Positions 39,951 to 53,300 of a stretch of DNA of 64,000 bases are shown piece by piece (position 1 is the stretch's first letter; each line of letters opens with the position of its first letter). The translations under genes were made by a program, and so were the position numbers. The notes below the pieces were generated by a model. The model was not told the DNA's origin. It was given only the letters and a program-made list of their open reading frames with translations, and made no database searches. Source of the DNA: Strigops habroptila (taxonomy: Eukaryota; Chordata; Aves; Psittaciformes; Psittacidae); NCBI RefSeq assembly GCF_004027225.2, contig NC_044296.2, forward strand, positions 4,260,796-4,324,795, written 5' to 3'.

Positions 39951-40013
39951 TATCATAGAATAGTTAGGATTAGGAAGGACGTTAAGATCATCCAGTTCCA
40001 ACCCCCTGCCATG
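39951..40013 (-). mobile_element. CR1 LINE 3' end fragment
   Basis: ATCATAGAAT, then GGAAGGACGTTAAGATCATC and AGTTCCAACCCCCTGCC, is the reverse complement of the CR1 3' terminus, so the element lies on the minus strand. Only about 60 bases remain, which is the usual 5'-truncated form of avian CR1. The three plus-strand copies at 53841, 57673 and 62103 share the same tail. Confidence 0.85.
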
Positions 40014-40370
40014 TACATCTCTGGTTTCATTTCCATGGAGGTCAAGCATGAAGCTCAGCTCCAGCTCACTTGGCCACTCGCTGCTGACCAGCTGCCGTGT
40101 AGAACCAAGCAAATTAAAGTCAGTTCCCTCCTTGTGAGCAGTGAGTGAAAAAGATGCTTGTGCTGGGTTGGGATTCTGCTTTTCACTCAGTGCTTTCTGC
40201 ATGTGTATAAAAACCTGTCATGGACAGTAAATATGAGGTGTTACAATTGTTAATACTAGCAAAGATCCAGTTTCCTGACTGAGAGAGATTTATAACATCA
40301 TAATTCATCTTTTATTGGTACTTCATTTTCAGAGCAAGCATAGTTAAATCATTGCATTCTGATTAAATTA

Positions 40371-40456
40371 TATAGATGTATATTTTATATATGTAAAATA
40401 TACATTTTAAACATCTCTATATAACCTATATTTAGGTGTGCACACACACACACATG
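40371..40456. repeat. TA-rich and (CA)n low-complexity tract
   Basis: Imperfect TATA/ATGTA steps from about 40371 run into a short (CA)n stretch at about 40440-40456. Simple sequence. Confidence 0.75.
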
Positions 40457-40650
40457 TATATAAACCCAAGGACTTTATCTGAGAGGTGCATTGGAGGAAG
40501 GCTACAATAGAAGAAGGGCTCTTGACTCTACAGACAGAGACATTTGTGCAAAAAGAAGCTATTTAGCCATAGTACAGGTTTTTGGAATTAAATGTTTCAA
40601 TGTATTTTTTTTGGGGAAAAAAACCCCCACAAATTCCGTGTTGTAGAGAT

Positions 40651-40694
40651 ACATACATATCATGTATGTATACATATCATGTATGTATATACAT
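40651..40694. repeat. Tandem, self-complementary CATATCATGTATGTATA repeat
   Basis: The word CATATCATGTATGTATA occurs twice in tandem. Because ATACATATC and its complement alternate, the stretch can fold back on itself. It looks like an AT-rich simple repeat rather than a mobile element. Confidence 0.65.
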
Positions 40695-43600
40695 GGAAAA
40701 AGGTGGGAGAACAAAGCACGAGGCTCACACCTACTCACGGGACTGCTCCACTGCTGTAAATCTCACAAGCTGTCCTATCACGAGTTCATCTGGGTGTTCT
40801 TGGTTGATTGGGGTTTTTTATGACTCAACCCCATCCCTCCTATGATGCTGTTAGAACAGCTGTGGTGTGGTTGCTACGAGATGCTATGCCGGTGCTGTGC
40901 CTTTTCCATCTTGCCACTTGCCTGTGCCTCTGGCCCTGTGGCAGCGCTTCCCAACTAAATGGGCTTGTGGCAGCAGAGGAGCAGCTCAGTTTTTCATCCC
41001 AGATGCTTCTGCAAAGGGATGACCCTGCAGACTGTGGCACATTCAAGGAGTCACTGGCACCAGGGTGGCAATGGAGTAGCTGTGGCAGGAGGAAAACAGG
41101 CTTTGGGGGTGTCACAAGTCGTTTCAGGGACATGGTGCAGGCTAAGTGCTGCTTTGTGTACTGGCTTTTCATTTGGCTGTTTGGCTTGAGTTTTGAAGAG
41201 CACATCTGAGTTTTCAACTCCTCCACAGTTTTGTATCAAGAGAACAAGCCGTTAGAAACCACCAAAACTCAACGCTCTATGAAAGTAATGGTCCCATGAA
41301 CGTGAGCTGCTGTGCAGCACTCGAGGCAAGGGCTGAGCTGACACAGCATAAATCAGAGTGACTGTTAGAAAGAATTCTCTTTTTTCCGTTGGAGCTGCTT
41401 TGGAGGGTGCTGCTGTGGCTGGAGAAAGATGTGACAGCCCCTGCCCCTGCAGTGCCTGGGTGCCATTGGCACCTCCTCTTTTTGGCTTTCTGAGAGCTCA
41501 AATAGCCTTTTCTGCAGAAAAGCAGCTCTTCAAACTGTCATCTTTGAAACTGTGGCCTGAGCACAAACAAAACTCATTGCATCTAACCAGTGGCACTGCC
41601 TGTCTCCTTGAGCTCTCAGCCCTTGCTGTCACTGACACTTCTGTGCAAGGGGGATATTGTACAGATGCTGGTCCTCCAAAAAAGATTAAAACTCAGCCAG
41701 TTATAAAAGTGAGTGAAAAGTGAGCTCTTTAGGGCAAGGACTGACTTCTTTCTTAGGTACTTGTTCACTTTGTGGTGCAGGAGAGGCTTTCCTTTGCTTG
41801 GGATCTCTCGATACCACAGCACAAGTCAGTGCCAATAAAACACTACGAATCAGGGCAGGTCAATCCTAGGGCTGTTTAAGCAGTGGGTGATGTAATTTTG
41901 CTGTATGCAATAGCATATCTCTGAGATTTGCAGCGCTCCGAGCAGATGTGATGGGCTTGCTGCAGGGAACGGCGGGTGAAATTCTCTGGCGTTTCTGGTA
42001 TGGGTCAGATGGGGAATCACAGCGTTCTCCCCGGGCTTCAAAATCTCTTTCTCCCTCCAAATTACTCTTGGCTTCTCCACTTGTGCAGCTGGTAAGGACG
42101 TGCGATGAGGCAACCCCTACAGGCACTCTGGATTTTGAAATGTGCTGCTCAGTGAAGCAAGTTAGTTGTTGTCATCCTCCCCCACCCCCCCCCCCGAAAA
42201 AGTCCAGGAATAATATGTTGGAGCCAAAGTGAAGTCTGCCAAGGAACGAATGCCCTTGGGTGGGGATCACTGGTCTCGTATTTGTTATATGAGACAGGAG
42301 AGCTCAGACCATTCTTTAAAATAAGCTACAATAAACAAGCTGGGTAGCTGAGCCCTTCAGACGTTTCATTACTGATGAGTTTTAACGTTAAGAGCTTCTA
42401 TCGTACGAATCTCGATCAAGGGAAGATAAGTGTGCTGTTTTTTAGCATTTCACTACAAACACGGTGTTTGTGCCAACTGACACAATGATTAAATATGGTC
42501 CTCTCTTCTCAGAAATGAGAACTGTAACCGCACCGAGCTCTCCGCCGCTGATACGAGATAAAAAGAGTCAAATCGTGTGTGGTTTCCTTCAGACCAAACT
42601 TGTGGCGTAGCGTTTCGTGAATGATGTTGTCCAAAATCAAAAGAATCTGTTTTGCCCAAAGGTATTTTTACAGAAGACTCTATGGGTGTATTTTTCTACA
42701 GAATAAGAGAAAAGGTTCATTTATCCTTTGCACCGTGCTCAGTGTTGGCTCTTTGTCAGTGCAAATAGAGGCTCAGCACCCCAATATGGGAATGGGAATT
42801 AATAGGTGCCCAATTGCTTTCATTCAAACGATGGCTAAGAAGGGCAATGCAGCTTTGAAAGAAGCTAGATTTGTGTTGGTTTGGTTTGGTTTTAAAACTA
42901 AAAATGACTATTCAGGACATTTTCCCAGCACTGTGCCCCAGCCCCAGCAGTGCCACTGACAGGGGCTCAGCTCAGCACCATGCAGCATCGTGCGGGCTGT
43001 GACAGCAGCTCCATCACTGACCTCTGCTGCAGCCCCAGTGCTGGTTAACATGGAAAATGAAAAGCAGCTGTTTGTTTCTTTTCAAGAGTATCAGCAAAAC
43101 AAGAAGTTGGTCCCCTTCTTATGTGGGCCAAAGGATTCTTCAGCCTTTTCACTTTCAGCCACGCTGACAGCCATAGTTCTCTGCCTTTCTCTAAGGAGCT
43201 TTTCCAGTTTATTTCACTGATGCTCTGTAGGCCTGTGAGAATGAGCTACAACTGCCCTTCCCTTGTTGTAGACCAAGATAAAAGCAATGACAGAGCCATG
43301 CAAAAAAAACAGAAGAGGCGAAGAATCGCAGCCCCAGATACCTCTGAGGGTGCTACAAACGTTGTGCTTTGCAGCCTCTCAAAGTGCTGCAGAAGGGTTG
43401 GTTTGCTGAGTTTGAATAGGATGCCTCACCCTTCTCATGAGCAAAGTGTAGCCGTTCCCACACTTCCTTCGTAGAAAGCACTGACACTGCACTGTTAACT
43501 CCAGTTAACAGCAAGCGCTTTTGCCAGGCTCCACCAAAACATGTACAGCTCAGTTGTGTGTCCTTCCCCAAGCTCCAGCAGGTTTATCCCAAGTCCTTTG

Positions 43601-46340
43601 AGCTCTGCTTTACAGGACACAGGCTTGGTGGGGTGCCCTGCTGTACAAATGACCTCTCCTGGGCAGCCCAACATTCACACCACCAGGAATACGATCTTGG
43701 AGTGAAGTTGTTGTGACAGACACCTGCTAATTCCTCCTGTGCCCTGAGATGGCCCCATATCCACAATATGGTCTTAAAACCTTTCCTCTGCTTACAGAGC
43801 TTTTTAATGGCTCTGAACTGAGACTGATGGGATCCAGCATGGGGAACAATTAAGTGCTGGACCACAGCAAGGCACACTGAGGGCGTCCCTTCAAAAATGC
43901 ACTATGGATGCAGGGAAAAGCAGCTGTAACATTTAATATTTTCTCTCACTTTGTGGGTATGGGGAGAGGAGAATGGTCAGAAGCCAGGCGATGTGAGGCC
44001 AGCATCCCTCATGCAAGCACAAAGCCAACAGTTTCTAACCTATCTGGCAAAGGATAGAGTAATCAATGTCCTGGAGGGGGGAAAGGGGAAAATACCTGAT
44101 ACTCAGCCCAAAAAAGAGGCAGTTTTTCCAGCAATGGGCTGTGTATGTGGATGAAGGGCAGGGAATAGAACAGTTTTGGTCCCAGCTGCTGAACAAGGCA
44201 GGATGGGACATGCCATGCACCGTCATGCCTTCCCACGCCGCTGGCTTCCCCTGTGCCCTCGCACAGCCACTGCTCTCACCCGGGATTCATGCAGGAAACG
44301 TGGGTGAGAAGTTCCCCGAGAGCAGACACGATCCTGCTGCGGGCTCTCACGGGGGCACCCAGGCACCCGCCGTGCTCCGGGTGCCGCGTTGACTCAGCGT
44401 GTGGTGCCGGGGATGTCCCATGGCATCTGCAGGAAATTCAAACTGAGGGTGGAGGTGTGTGGCTCAGCGCAAGGGCAGCGGCTTTGATGAGCTCTGCAGG
44501 AGAAAAACACCTCTAGGAAGGATTACTCTGAACTTTTGGAGGGGAGGGACCGCCACGGTCCTTGGTAGCATCCCTTTTAGTATAACACAGGGCACAGCTT
44601 CCACTCCGCGTCCATGGATATGAGCTCTGGGACTGCAGCTTTTGGAGAAGGTGCATCTTTTGGAAGAGATTCCTCCATGTTCATACAGGGACCTCTGAGC
44701 TCTCCCCTGCATCAATTCTTCCAGCACACAAACACACATATTCTGCTGGAAGCAAACGCTCCTCTTCTAACTTGCCTTTGCTTTAACTTCCAGCCATTGC
44801 AGCTGCTGTTTTCTTTTCTCTGCTGAATTCGTGATCCTAACCCAATAAAAACCCCATATATCTTGTGTTTGCTACAAAAAAATTTCACTTCATTAATCTA
44901 AACCCCTCTGGCTCTACTGTCACAAAGTACTGCGTGGAGAAAAGAAAGCTGCTTTGACACTGCTGCTTTGGAGAGCTCGGTTACTCAAACGCTGAAGTCA
45001 GAAGAGCAAAATGTTCCTTCCTTTCCCGCCACCTCCACCAGCGTGTCACAAGAGTGAGCAAAGAGGGAGCAAAAATCCTCTTACAATGCCCCATCTACGT
45101 GCTGTGTCAGTCCCCCAGAAAGAACTCCTGTTGTCATTAGCCCTTGGTATTTTTGGTATTTGGCACAATACAGGGAGGCTGGGGGCATCATTGTGCAGAA
45201 CAATCTGCAGCTCCCGGTTCGGCTCTGGCTTTGCCTGGAGATGTTGAGATGTTTTGGGATGGTGCTGCCCAGCACCTACTGGCATCGGTGAGGGCTGCTG
45301 CTTTGAACCAAATGAAGCTTCTGTGACCAACCCAGCGCTGAAATGCACCTGCAAACTGCAGAGGCCACTTATTTTGGTGTGTTCTGCAATTAAATGGAAA
45401 ACAAAATCCTAACTTTCCTCAAGGTAGAAGTCAGTTTTATCGATAACAAAATGATCCCTTCACCCGTCTCTACCAAAGAATTTGCTGTAGAGAAATAACC
45501 TGGATTTCTAAAGTCAAGGGATGCGTAAGAAAAATCATAGTAAGAGTGGAAGTTAGAGAATCTGACTGTGGGAACTCCATAGAAACAGCCACAGATGAGC
45601 TCACTAAAAAGGTTGTGTAGTGCTGTTTATTCTGGAGGATTGAAGTGACCCCCCCCCCAGTTATTTGAATTTATGAACATTTTAGGGCAAACTTGGGGCT
45701 CTCATGCTGGGGTTTTGCTGTTGTCATTTCTCCTTCTTGGTAGTTAGTTACTTTCGATCAAAACAGTGACAGCAGGTATGGAAAAAAACACTCCAGCTTT
45801 ATCAAATGGTCCAAATGAGTTTGCTATAATCAGCGAGTGGTGTAATTCTGTACAGAATATTAATTGCACTATTGGCCCCCTTCCAGCTCGGCTCTTTACA
45901 GCTCCATTTAAATGCTATTTGCTCTGATCTAATACTAGTTATGGATGTTACTGGACCTTTTTTGCCGTTAACTGCATGAGGCAGAAGGGCTGTTCCTTTC
46001 AACACATAGATCATTCAGTGCACGGAACACTTCTTATTTCGAAGCCCAAGTATAACATTTTATCATGTAATGAATCTGAAATTTGCTTGGATAGAGCTCA
46101 GTCCTACACCATAGAAGTCTGTGAGTATTTAATGAGAGCTAAACAAGGCCTGCATTGATATGATTTATGGAGTTGTTGTTTATTCGCTAAAGGCTTCTTT
46201 ACGAGACTTATATCACCATGTTAATTACTTTAACTATGTCCATCTCCTCTCCAATAATAAAAATATACGTATGAACTGTAATGAAATACCACCCTTGAGC
46301 ACACAGGGCCAGAAAAATCATTCATGCTGCAACTATAGCA

Positions 46341-46690
46341 ACTGCTAAAATAGCAAAGCACACTGATTTCTGACATGAACCTGTTCCTAATGTCCAAAGA
46401 CACTGTGTGCCGCGAGCTTTATATACCAGCTCCCAAAATATCCGAATCCTGATAGGATGAGAAAATACTGTCATGTTCTTGCACCAGGCCAATTACAAAG
46501 CTGTAGTTCCTGTGCCGGTAAAGATGTTTCCTGTTGATAACACAAAAGGACAACATAGCACTTAGCTGCTAATGTTATCTGGGACCCTTGTGACCTCTTG
46601 GAAACTTTAACAATTGTAGAGTTCACAACACGTAGAAGCCTCTGTCTTGTGCTTTTGTTTTAATAAATAAGCAAGAAAGAAAATAAACAC
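46341..46690. promoter_or_regulatory. Candidate regulatory block (ETS/GATA-like words)
   Basis: A compact segment with non-random-looking words: TTTATATACCAG (also present at 32501, in the other candidate block), GATAGGATGAG, and GATGTTTCCTGTTGATAAC, which combines an ETS core (TTCC) with a GATA-like core (GATAA). It lies between KLF2 and AP1M1 with no exon nearby. This is pattern recognition without a test; a regulatory role is inference. Confidence 0.2.
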
Positions 46691-49600
46691 TCGTTCCATG
46701 TGCTCGCTATTGGTCAGGGAGTAGTTAGAGGTGGCTGGAACGTAGATGAGAGCTCAGCTCTGTTAGCAAAGGGTTCCTACCTCTGTTGTGGTGCAGCACT
46801 GGACTGATAAGTCCTTTTCTAAACAAATAGAGTGAAAAGGTGGACTTTTACACGGTGATATTTTCTTTTGTCAATTTAAACATATTCCTTTTCAACTTTA
46901 CAGACTGGGGTTTTTACGTTGGAAGATGAAAAAGCAGATTTCATTTGTTTATAACATTGGCATTTCTAAACAGGCCTCATTCATATCCTTTCCCCCAAGC
47001 TCTTTCTCCAGCTTTCATACAGAAGACTCTTCAGACTCTTCCTGCCTGTGTAGCTTTGTCCCATCTCCTTGGCTGGACCACAGCAGTCACTGGTACACAG
47101 CCTGGAATGCAGCACTCCTGCAGCTTTCAGGAAGAACTTGCTGAAAATACAAAACTGCACCTGGATTTGGGTATTATATTACCTCTTAACTGGCTATTTC
47201 TGACCCACACTTGAGATATCCTACTCGACACCCAGTGGGTATTTGCCAGCCCATTCACAAAGCCCTTATGGCAAAACCTCCTAAATCTTGATACAAGAAG
47301 AAACTCAGTACTTGTGCCTGCTCCTGGACTTTATGGGATTCTTAAATCCTTCATTCCTTGCTGGTGCAGGAATATGCTAACACTCACCAGAACATAGGTA
47401 GCAGAACCAGCAGCTTCTATAAGCCCTGTAACTAAGGCTTAAAGTAGAAAAACCCAGAGTGAGATCTGTCCTCTTTCCAAGCTGGAGCACAGGCTTGAAC
47501 CTGGTTACCCAACAGTGCAACCCTGAGCCTGCCGGAAAGGAATCCCTCTGTGGAGCCTTCCATGGGATCCCACAGGCACAGCAAGGACTTGTAACCCACT
47601 GGCTTGAAGATTCATAACTAACACCTTTATGGATTTAGCCAAGTTGGCCCAATTTCACCAAGACATGCCTTCTATCCTTCAAAATCTGTGCTGCAACAAC
47701 CACGCTGCTTCAGATGGTCTAAAAGTCTCAAATGAGGTCTAGAACGCTCCTTATGAAGGACAGAAAAGAGATTTTTTTAAATAGAAAAAACATTTTTAAA
47801 GCCTTATAACTGACTATTTGGGCGTTAGTTGTGTGCTAAGGGTGAGTCCTTTCAATGCTGCTTGAAACACCCCATCTGCTCTTCATCTCTACCTGCCCAA
47901 CTGGAAGAGCAGAGAGAAAACTAGTCAGCGTTTTTCCTTGCTCAATTGTTATTCCTGCTGGAAAGAGGCAGAACTTCTTGCGATGGTTTCCTTTGAGCAG
48001 TGCTTATTCACAGCAAGTCACAGTGGGAGAGGGTGGGAGGCAGAGTTCATTCATTTTTGTAGCATAACATCGAGCAGATTGTGTTTGGATTTCACTGGAT
48101 ATTTGTTGTTTTACGTTTCTTTGCTTTATATTGGAGAAGGGCCTGCAACAAAACTTTGATCCAAGGTACAAATCCACAGCCAAGATTTGAACTAAGCCTA
48201 CAAAACTTTCTCCAGGACGGGCCCTAGCCCGGCACGCTGACTTTGGGAGCGCCTTGTTCTTCACGTTGCTGAGCAGTTGATTCAGGCCTGTTTCTGCTTA
48301 TTTATTTGACCATCAGCCTGCAAATGAACTTGGAGGCTCCAAGTTCTAGCCCAGCTTTTTTTTCAGAATAACCCAGAGTAATTCCACCTACGGCAAAATG
48401 AAGTTGCATCTGTGCAATGCTGCAGCTGCCCGGGCAGTCGATGAGACCAGAATGAGCCTTCAGAGATGCTCACAGCTTGAAGGGGGAAGAATGAGAGGTC
48501 AGACGGCTAAGCTGGGCAAAATCCTTGGTATTAAACTCTAAATTATCCAAATCCTCTGATTCAACCAGTCTGAAACAACCACAGAGCAGCAGAACTGGGA
48601 AAAGTTGATTTAATCTTCCCATGCGATGCCATTGCTTTTGCAGGGCTCTCAATGATCTCAGTTTCAGGTGTCTGTTTGCACCAAGTTCCTAATAAAACAG
48701 TTCTTCACTTTCAGGAGAACACAGAAGATGAGTTGAGCTGCAACTCCCATCTTTAAAAAACATATTCTGTTTTTCTGTTTAGGAACTGGGGCGCAAGGCC
48801 CAGAGCTGGATGTGCTGCTGCCCGGAGCCATGGTCATGTTGTGAAGATCCCACACCCAGAGCTGGCCACGATCTGCACACAGACCCCGTGGTGCCAAAGC
48901 CAAAGACATCAAAGGTACAGCCCAGCTCACCGGCCCCGGGAAGGGAGGAAATACAGAAGGACCCAAAGACTTTACCTAATGCACTAATGACACAGTGGAA
49001 TAACTCCAAAAGGGAACCTCCTGCATCTAAGTACAGCGAGAGATGTGACTAACTGCGCTTGCACAAACGCTGAGTCAAGACAACATACCCCAGCTACAAG
49101 AGAAACAAGTTTAATCTGTGCATAGAGAGGGCAGGACGTGTAGAACATTCCAGGCTGCACAAAATGCAGTGGAAAAGAAGGGTTTACGATCGTTTGTGAT
49201 TTCAGTACAACTTCTCCTGAACATAAATGACATTGTTGTATAATTAATTACCATAGCAATGCAGATTATTCATCTTGTGCCTTAACTTTGCTCTCTCACG
49301 CTATTTTCTGCAAGGCCATCAACCCTCGTGGTGCCAGGGCTGCTGAAATTACAAACAGCAGTGGGTGTCAACCACAGAGGGGAAAAAGAGCGCTGAACGA
49401 ATTGCAACACACTGCACTTGGCACCAGATAAAGCTAGAAATGCCAAGCCCATTTCTTGTCAGAGAATGTAAAGTCAGAAATAAACAGGTGCAGCCTCTCA
49501 ACCCAAGACAAACCCACTATAGACTAAAGTCTTACTGTCTCTTTTTATGTGTAAGAATGTTTTATAGACAAAACCAGCTCGGATTAGAGTCGGGAAGCAA

Positions 49601-52600
49601 ATATAAGCAGTGCAATCAGTACACATCCATAAAGGATGGCAATAACAAAGAGTAGAAACATTTAAGAGAACACCAATTAAAATCTCCCCAGTGGGAAGAC
49701 AGATGTGGAATGAAGCTTTTCTTTGACACCCACTTTATTTGACTGGGAGGCAGGTTCTGGCTTCTTTTATCGAGACAAAGAGTTTTCTCTAGAGATAATC
49801 GAATAGGGGGAAAAAAAGGGGAAAAGATGCTCTCCCACACATGTATCAAACAGGAGCCTTCAGACCAGCTGAGCCTTAACTTGTGACCCAGCAAGGTCTT
49901 GACCAATGCACAACAAACAACAAGTAGCTGCTTCAGTGGCAATGCAGAGCAGCTCATCCCTCCCTTTGAGTAACAGAAAGAAAAGCATTGAGAGAACTGT
50001 CAAACTACACAGAGAAGTTACTGAACTCCAATCATCACACTGCATAAGCCTAAAAACCAAATCATTTTAGATAGGGTTTTTTTTCAGAGGCATTAAAATA
50101 GCTGTACTGTCCAAATGAAGAGACACACTTAGTACACAGTTTGCACGACTCTGGTCATTAACACACACAGTGAGCTCCGAATGCCACCTACTGGTAGAAC
50201 TGGCCGTGAAGGGAACAAAAAAAAAGGAGAGAGTTTATTGCAAACTTTCATTCTAAGAAAGCCAAGAGATCAGATACACATACACACTACTACAGGAAGT
50301 AACACTACATATTTACTGCAGTGGGGAGCGCCGTTGACGCACCTTGAGGGACACTTATCTAATCAGCTAGCAATTAAACAATGAGTAGATGAGGTTAGCC
50401 TTGCATGCCAAGAAAGGAAGAGAGGGAATGCTTCCTGCTGTCGAAATATTCTGAGCCAGCAGTCTGTGTTAGGATAGAGAAGGGAAACACACTTAAGCTC
50501 ACTGAGGAGAAAACCAGCCTGCTTCCCAGGTATCACACCAAGACTGCAGAGAATGTTTAAACATCAGGCTTAGGAACAGACATGTGGTTTCAGAGCCACT
50601 TAAGTTTAGTCTTTCCATATCCCAAATTCCAGGTAACACAGCTATGAAACCACGTGGAGCTGAAAACACAGATGAGACACTTCACTGCTTACCTGAATTG
50701 TGCAAATCGTCTTTTAGAAGTATTTTGTATTAGGCACTTAGCTGTAAGGTAGCAGCAGACCATCAACCTTACATTTTTCCATACTAGGCAGAGAACATAA
50801 GGCACCAAGAGAGGGAAGATTTAGCAGCTGCTCCAAGAACAAAACTTACAAAGGATAAACAAGTTACTCCTTGAATAAGAGCCAGAGATGCTGTATTGTT
50901 CTAGCACCGAGTTTCTGTCTTTCTGCCTAAGTACACAGAGACCCAACGTTTCAACAAGGAATGGATGAAGAGGTAGGGGTTTATTTTGCTTTCTGAAATA
51001 GAGGGTGATAACAAGCACTAGTTTTATCGCCCCCAGGAAGATTTGGTAGAGAACAACAGAAAAGCAAAGGCTTTGCCAGTATTTGGTACACAAATCAGGA
51101 AGAGGAATACTTTTACGAAGTCAGTTCCACTTATCCAGGCCTCATATCAGAATAGCTGAGGGTACTTGAAGATTAGAGGCTACAATCTGAAGTACAACTG
51201 ACTCAAAGCAGAGCTTTTGCCCTTTATTACTTCGTGGACAAGCATGGCTGATGCCTCATCACTGAAACAGAAATATGAGAAAACACTGTCCTGGTCTGCA
51301 AGATACAACAGGAAAACAAACAGGGATCAAGAGTCCCATTTTACAGACAAGTAATAAAAGCGAACACTTCGAAGAAAAACAGTCATCAGAAAATGATTTG
51401 TCCACCAGTTACAGTTTTAATATAAAAATGTTCAGTCCAGTCATAAGCTTCATTGTTCAAATGAAAATGAGTGGTGGAACCAAAATCTTGAGGATGATTT
51501 CATTTGTTTCAACATCGAGCTCGTGGGGTGACAAATACACTAACCTTACTGCAGAATACACACATCCACACCTACCATTGCCTAACTCGTATTGCCTCGG
51601 TACTGCCAGAGATCAGCCCTTTCTGAGGCAGATCTTCCTCTAATGTCACAGCAGCTACACTGCAAGCGAATTTAATTGGGTTTTTTTTTTTTGCTAACAG
51701 TATATACTGTATACCCAGGTATATCTATATATAAGGTCTACAAGGATTTAGTGGGGACAATGACTGAAATGTCTTCTCAATCTGGTGGGAGAGTCAAGGA
51801 CTTGTCACCAGAGTGGTGTGGAGAACCTTGCGCACAGTGTAGTACATCACGTTTGCAGACATATGTTTAGATTCTGCTGGTTTAAGTTTAGCATCTGTCA
51901 GGAGTACTAAATTCAAACCAAAGCATTCTAAAAATTGCTTATAAAGAAAAATACTGATAACCATCATCATTTTTCTGGAAAAAAACCCCAAAAATTAAAT
52001 CAAAATAACTATGTACACCCATGCCAATCTTAGCTTCTCAGAATACAAAATGAAACGGCATGTAAAAAAAACATAATACCTTTAAGTATAACATTCTGAA
52101 CTGTAATCCATTTGCCAGGAAGCTATAATTCTAGTTGCTTACAAATGGAAAAGACTGAGACAGAAAGCATCTCCCTTAGGACAAATAAATTCTAGCAAGC
52201 TATACCAAAAAAGGGAAATATTCACCCTAAATTAACACAAAGGCAAGCTGGAAGAAAGATGGCAACTGTATTTTTATCAGCCTCTTCATCAACAACAATC
52301 AATTTTCTGGAAGAGGTTGGAGTATGTTACTATCATCTGGAAAAACAATAGTAAAGACCCAATCTTCCTACCAAATGTCATCACCTCCAAAAGGGTTTTG
52401 ATCTTTCTTTCAATAATCGATCTAAGGTCTTACGCCTACTTATTACAGTTTGGAACTTGTTTTACAAATAGAAATTAAAATAAAGCAAAAACTAGTCAAT
52501 TGGCAGAGGGTTTCCATGCCCTAGGGGTAGCACAGGGTTGAAATTTTCAGTCTGCATTCTGACTAACTCAAACTAGCAATCATTATGCTTCTACAGAGAT

Positions 52601-52880
52601 GTTCCCATAGACATTTACTTCTGTGATCCCTTGTTCTCAGTTAACTTAGTCTTTAACAAACTCATATTTTCATTTCCAAACCCTTCACTTGAAGTTGTTC
52701 TGTCAGACCAATTGGTTTGAAACCATGCAAAAAAGAGCAAACAGTTATTGTGGATTTCACATAGTTTCAACTCATATCCCATTAATTTTTATAAGTTAAC
52801 AGAGCTTTGAATGAGTTAAGGCACCCATATGCCCAGAAAAAAATAAATACCTTGGGCTAAATACAACTAAGTGTTCAGCA
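46691..52880. other. Intergenic and possible AP1M1 3' UTR
   Basis: No coding exon found. The right-hand part may belong to the AP1M1 3' UTR: minus-strand ATTAAA words lie near 52882 and 51671, and AATAAA words near 51222, 50980 and 50235, so its end cannot be fixed by eye. An X-box-like word (ATTACCATAGCAAT) sits at 49247-49260. Confidence 0.45.
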
Positions 52881-53300
52881 GTCATTTTAATTGCACAATT
52901 GTCTCCCTAATTTGTAGCATAACCCTGTCAATGTCTTTTGAGATCCTAAGATATGAATACTAGAAACTTTGTGGATGTAACAGACAAGGCATTGACAAGA
53001 CATTCTCAAGGTCTGTTCTGTATTCCTGGCTCCTCAAGGTAACTGCTACTCAGAATTAGCATTTAGCAGCAAGATCAGCATGTTCTAAGAATGAAATAAA
53101 TATTCACACAATCAATACTAATGGTTCAAATGCTCAAACACATTATTGAAAACAGTAAATTTCCAATCTCTGTCCTGCCAATCCAAGATTGCAGAAACAA
53201 GACCCTTGGCAACAACATTCACAGCTCTCAGTACCACAGAAGCTTCTGCAAACAAATTCTAGGCCTGAAGTTTTGTTCTCTGTGGTGCTTGCGAGGGGTT

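Larger units (their letters stand above)
40014..46340. other. Intergenic, KLF2 to AP1M1 (ORF-rich, higher GC)
   Basis: This stretch is somewhat GC-richer than its flanks, so chance open frames of 80-130 codons overlap on both strands (for example near 40808-41226). None shows a domain or splice context I can support. It holds a palindromic ATGTATGTATACATATC-type repeat near 40651-40694, CA runs near 40440-40456, and C tracts near 42185-42195 and 45651-45659. A local CpG-rich patch lies near 44220-44430. Confidence 0.5.

Noticed and set aside
40808-41226. 133- and 128-codon frames on opposite strands
   Set aside because: They overlap each other almost fully, have no splice context or recognisable domain, and fall in locally GC-richer DNA where chance frames are long.
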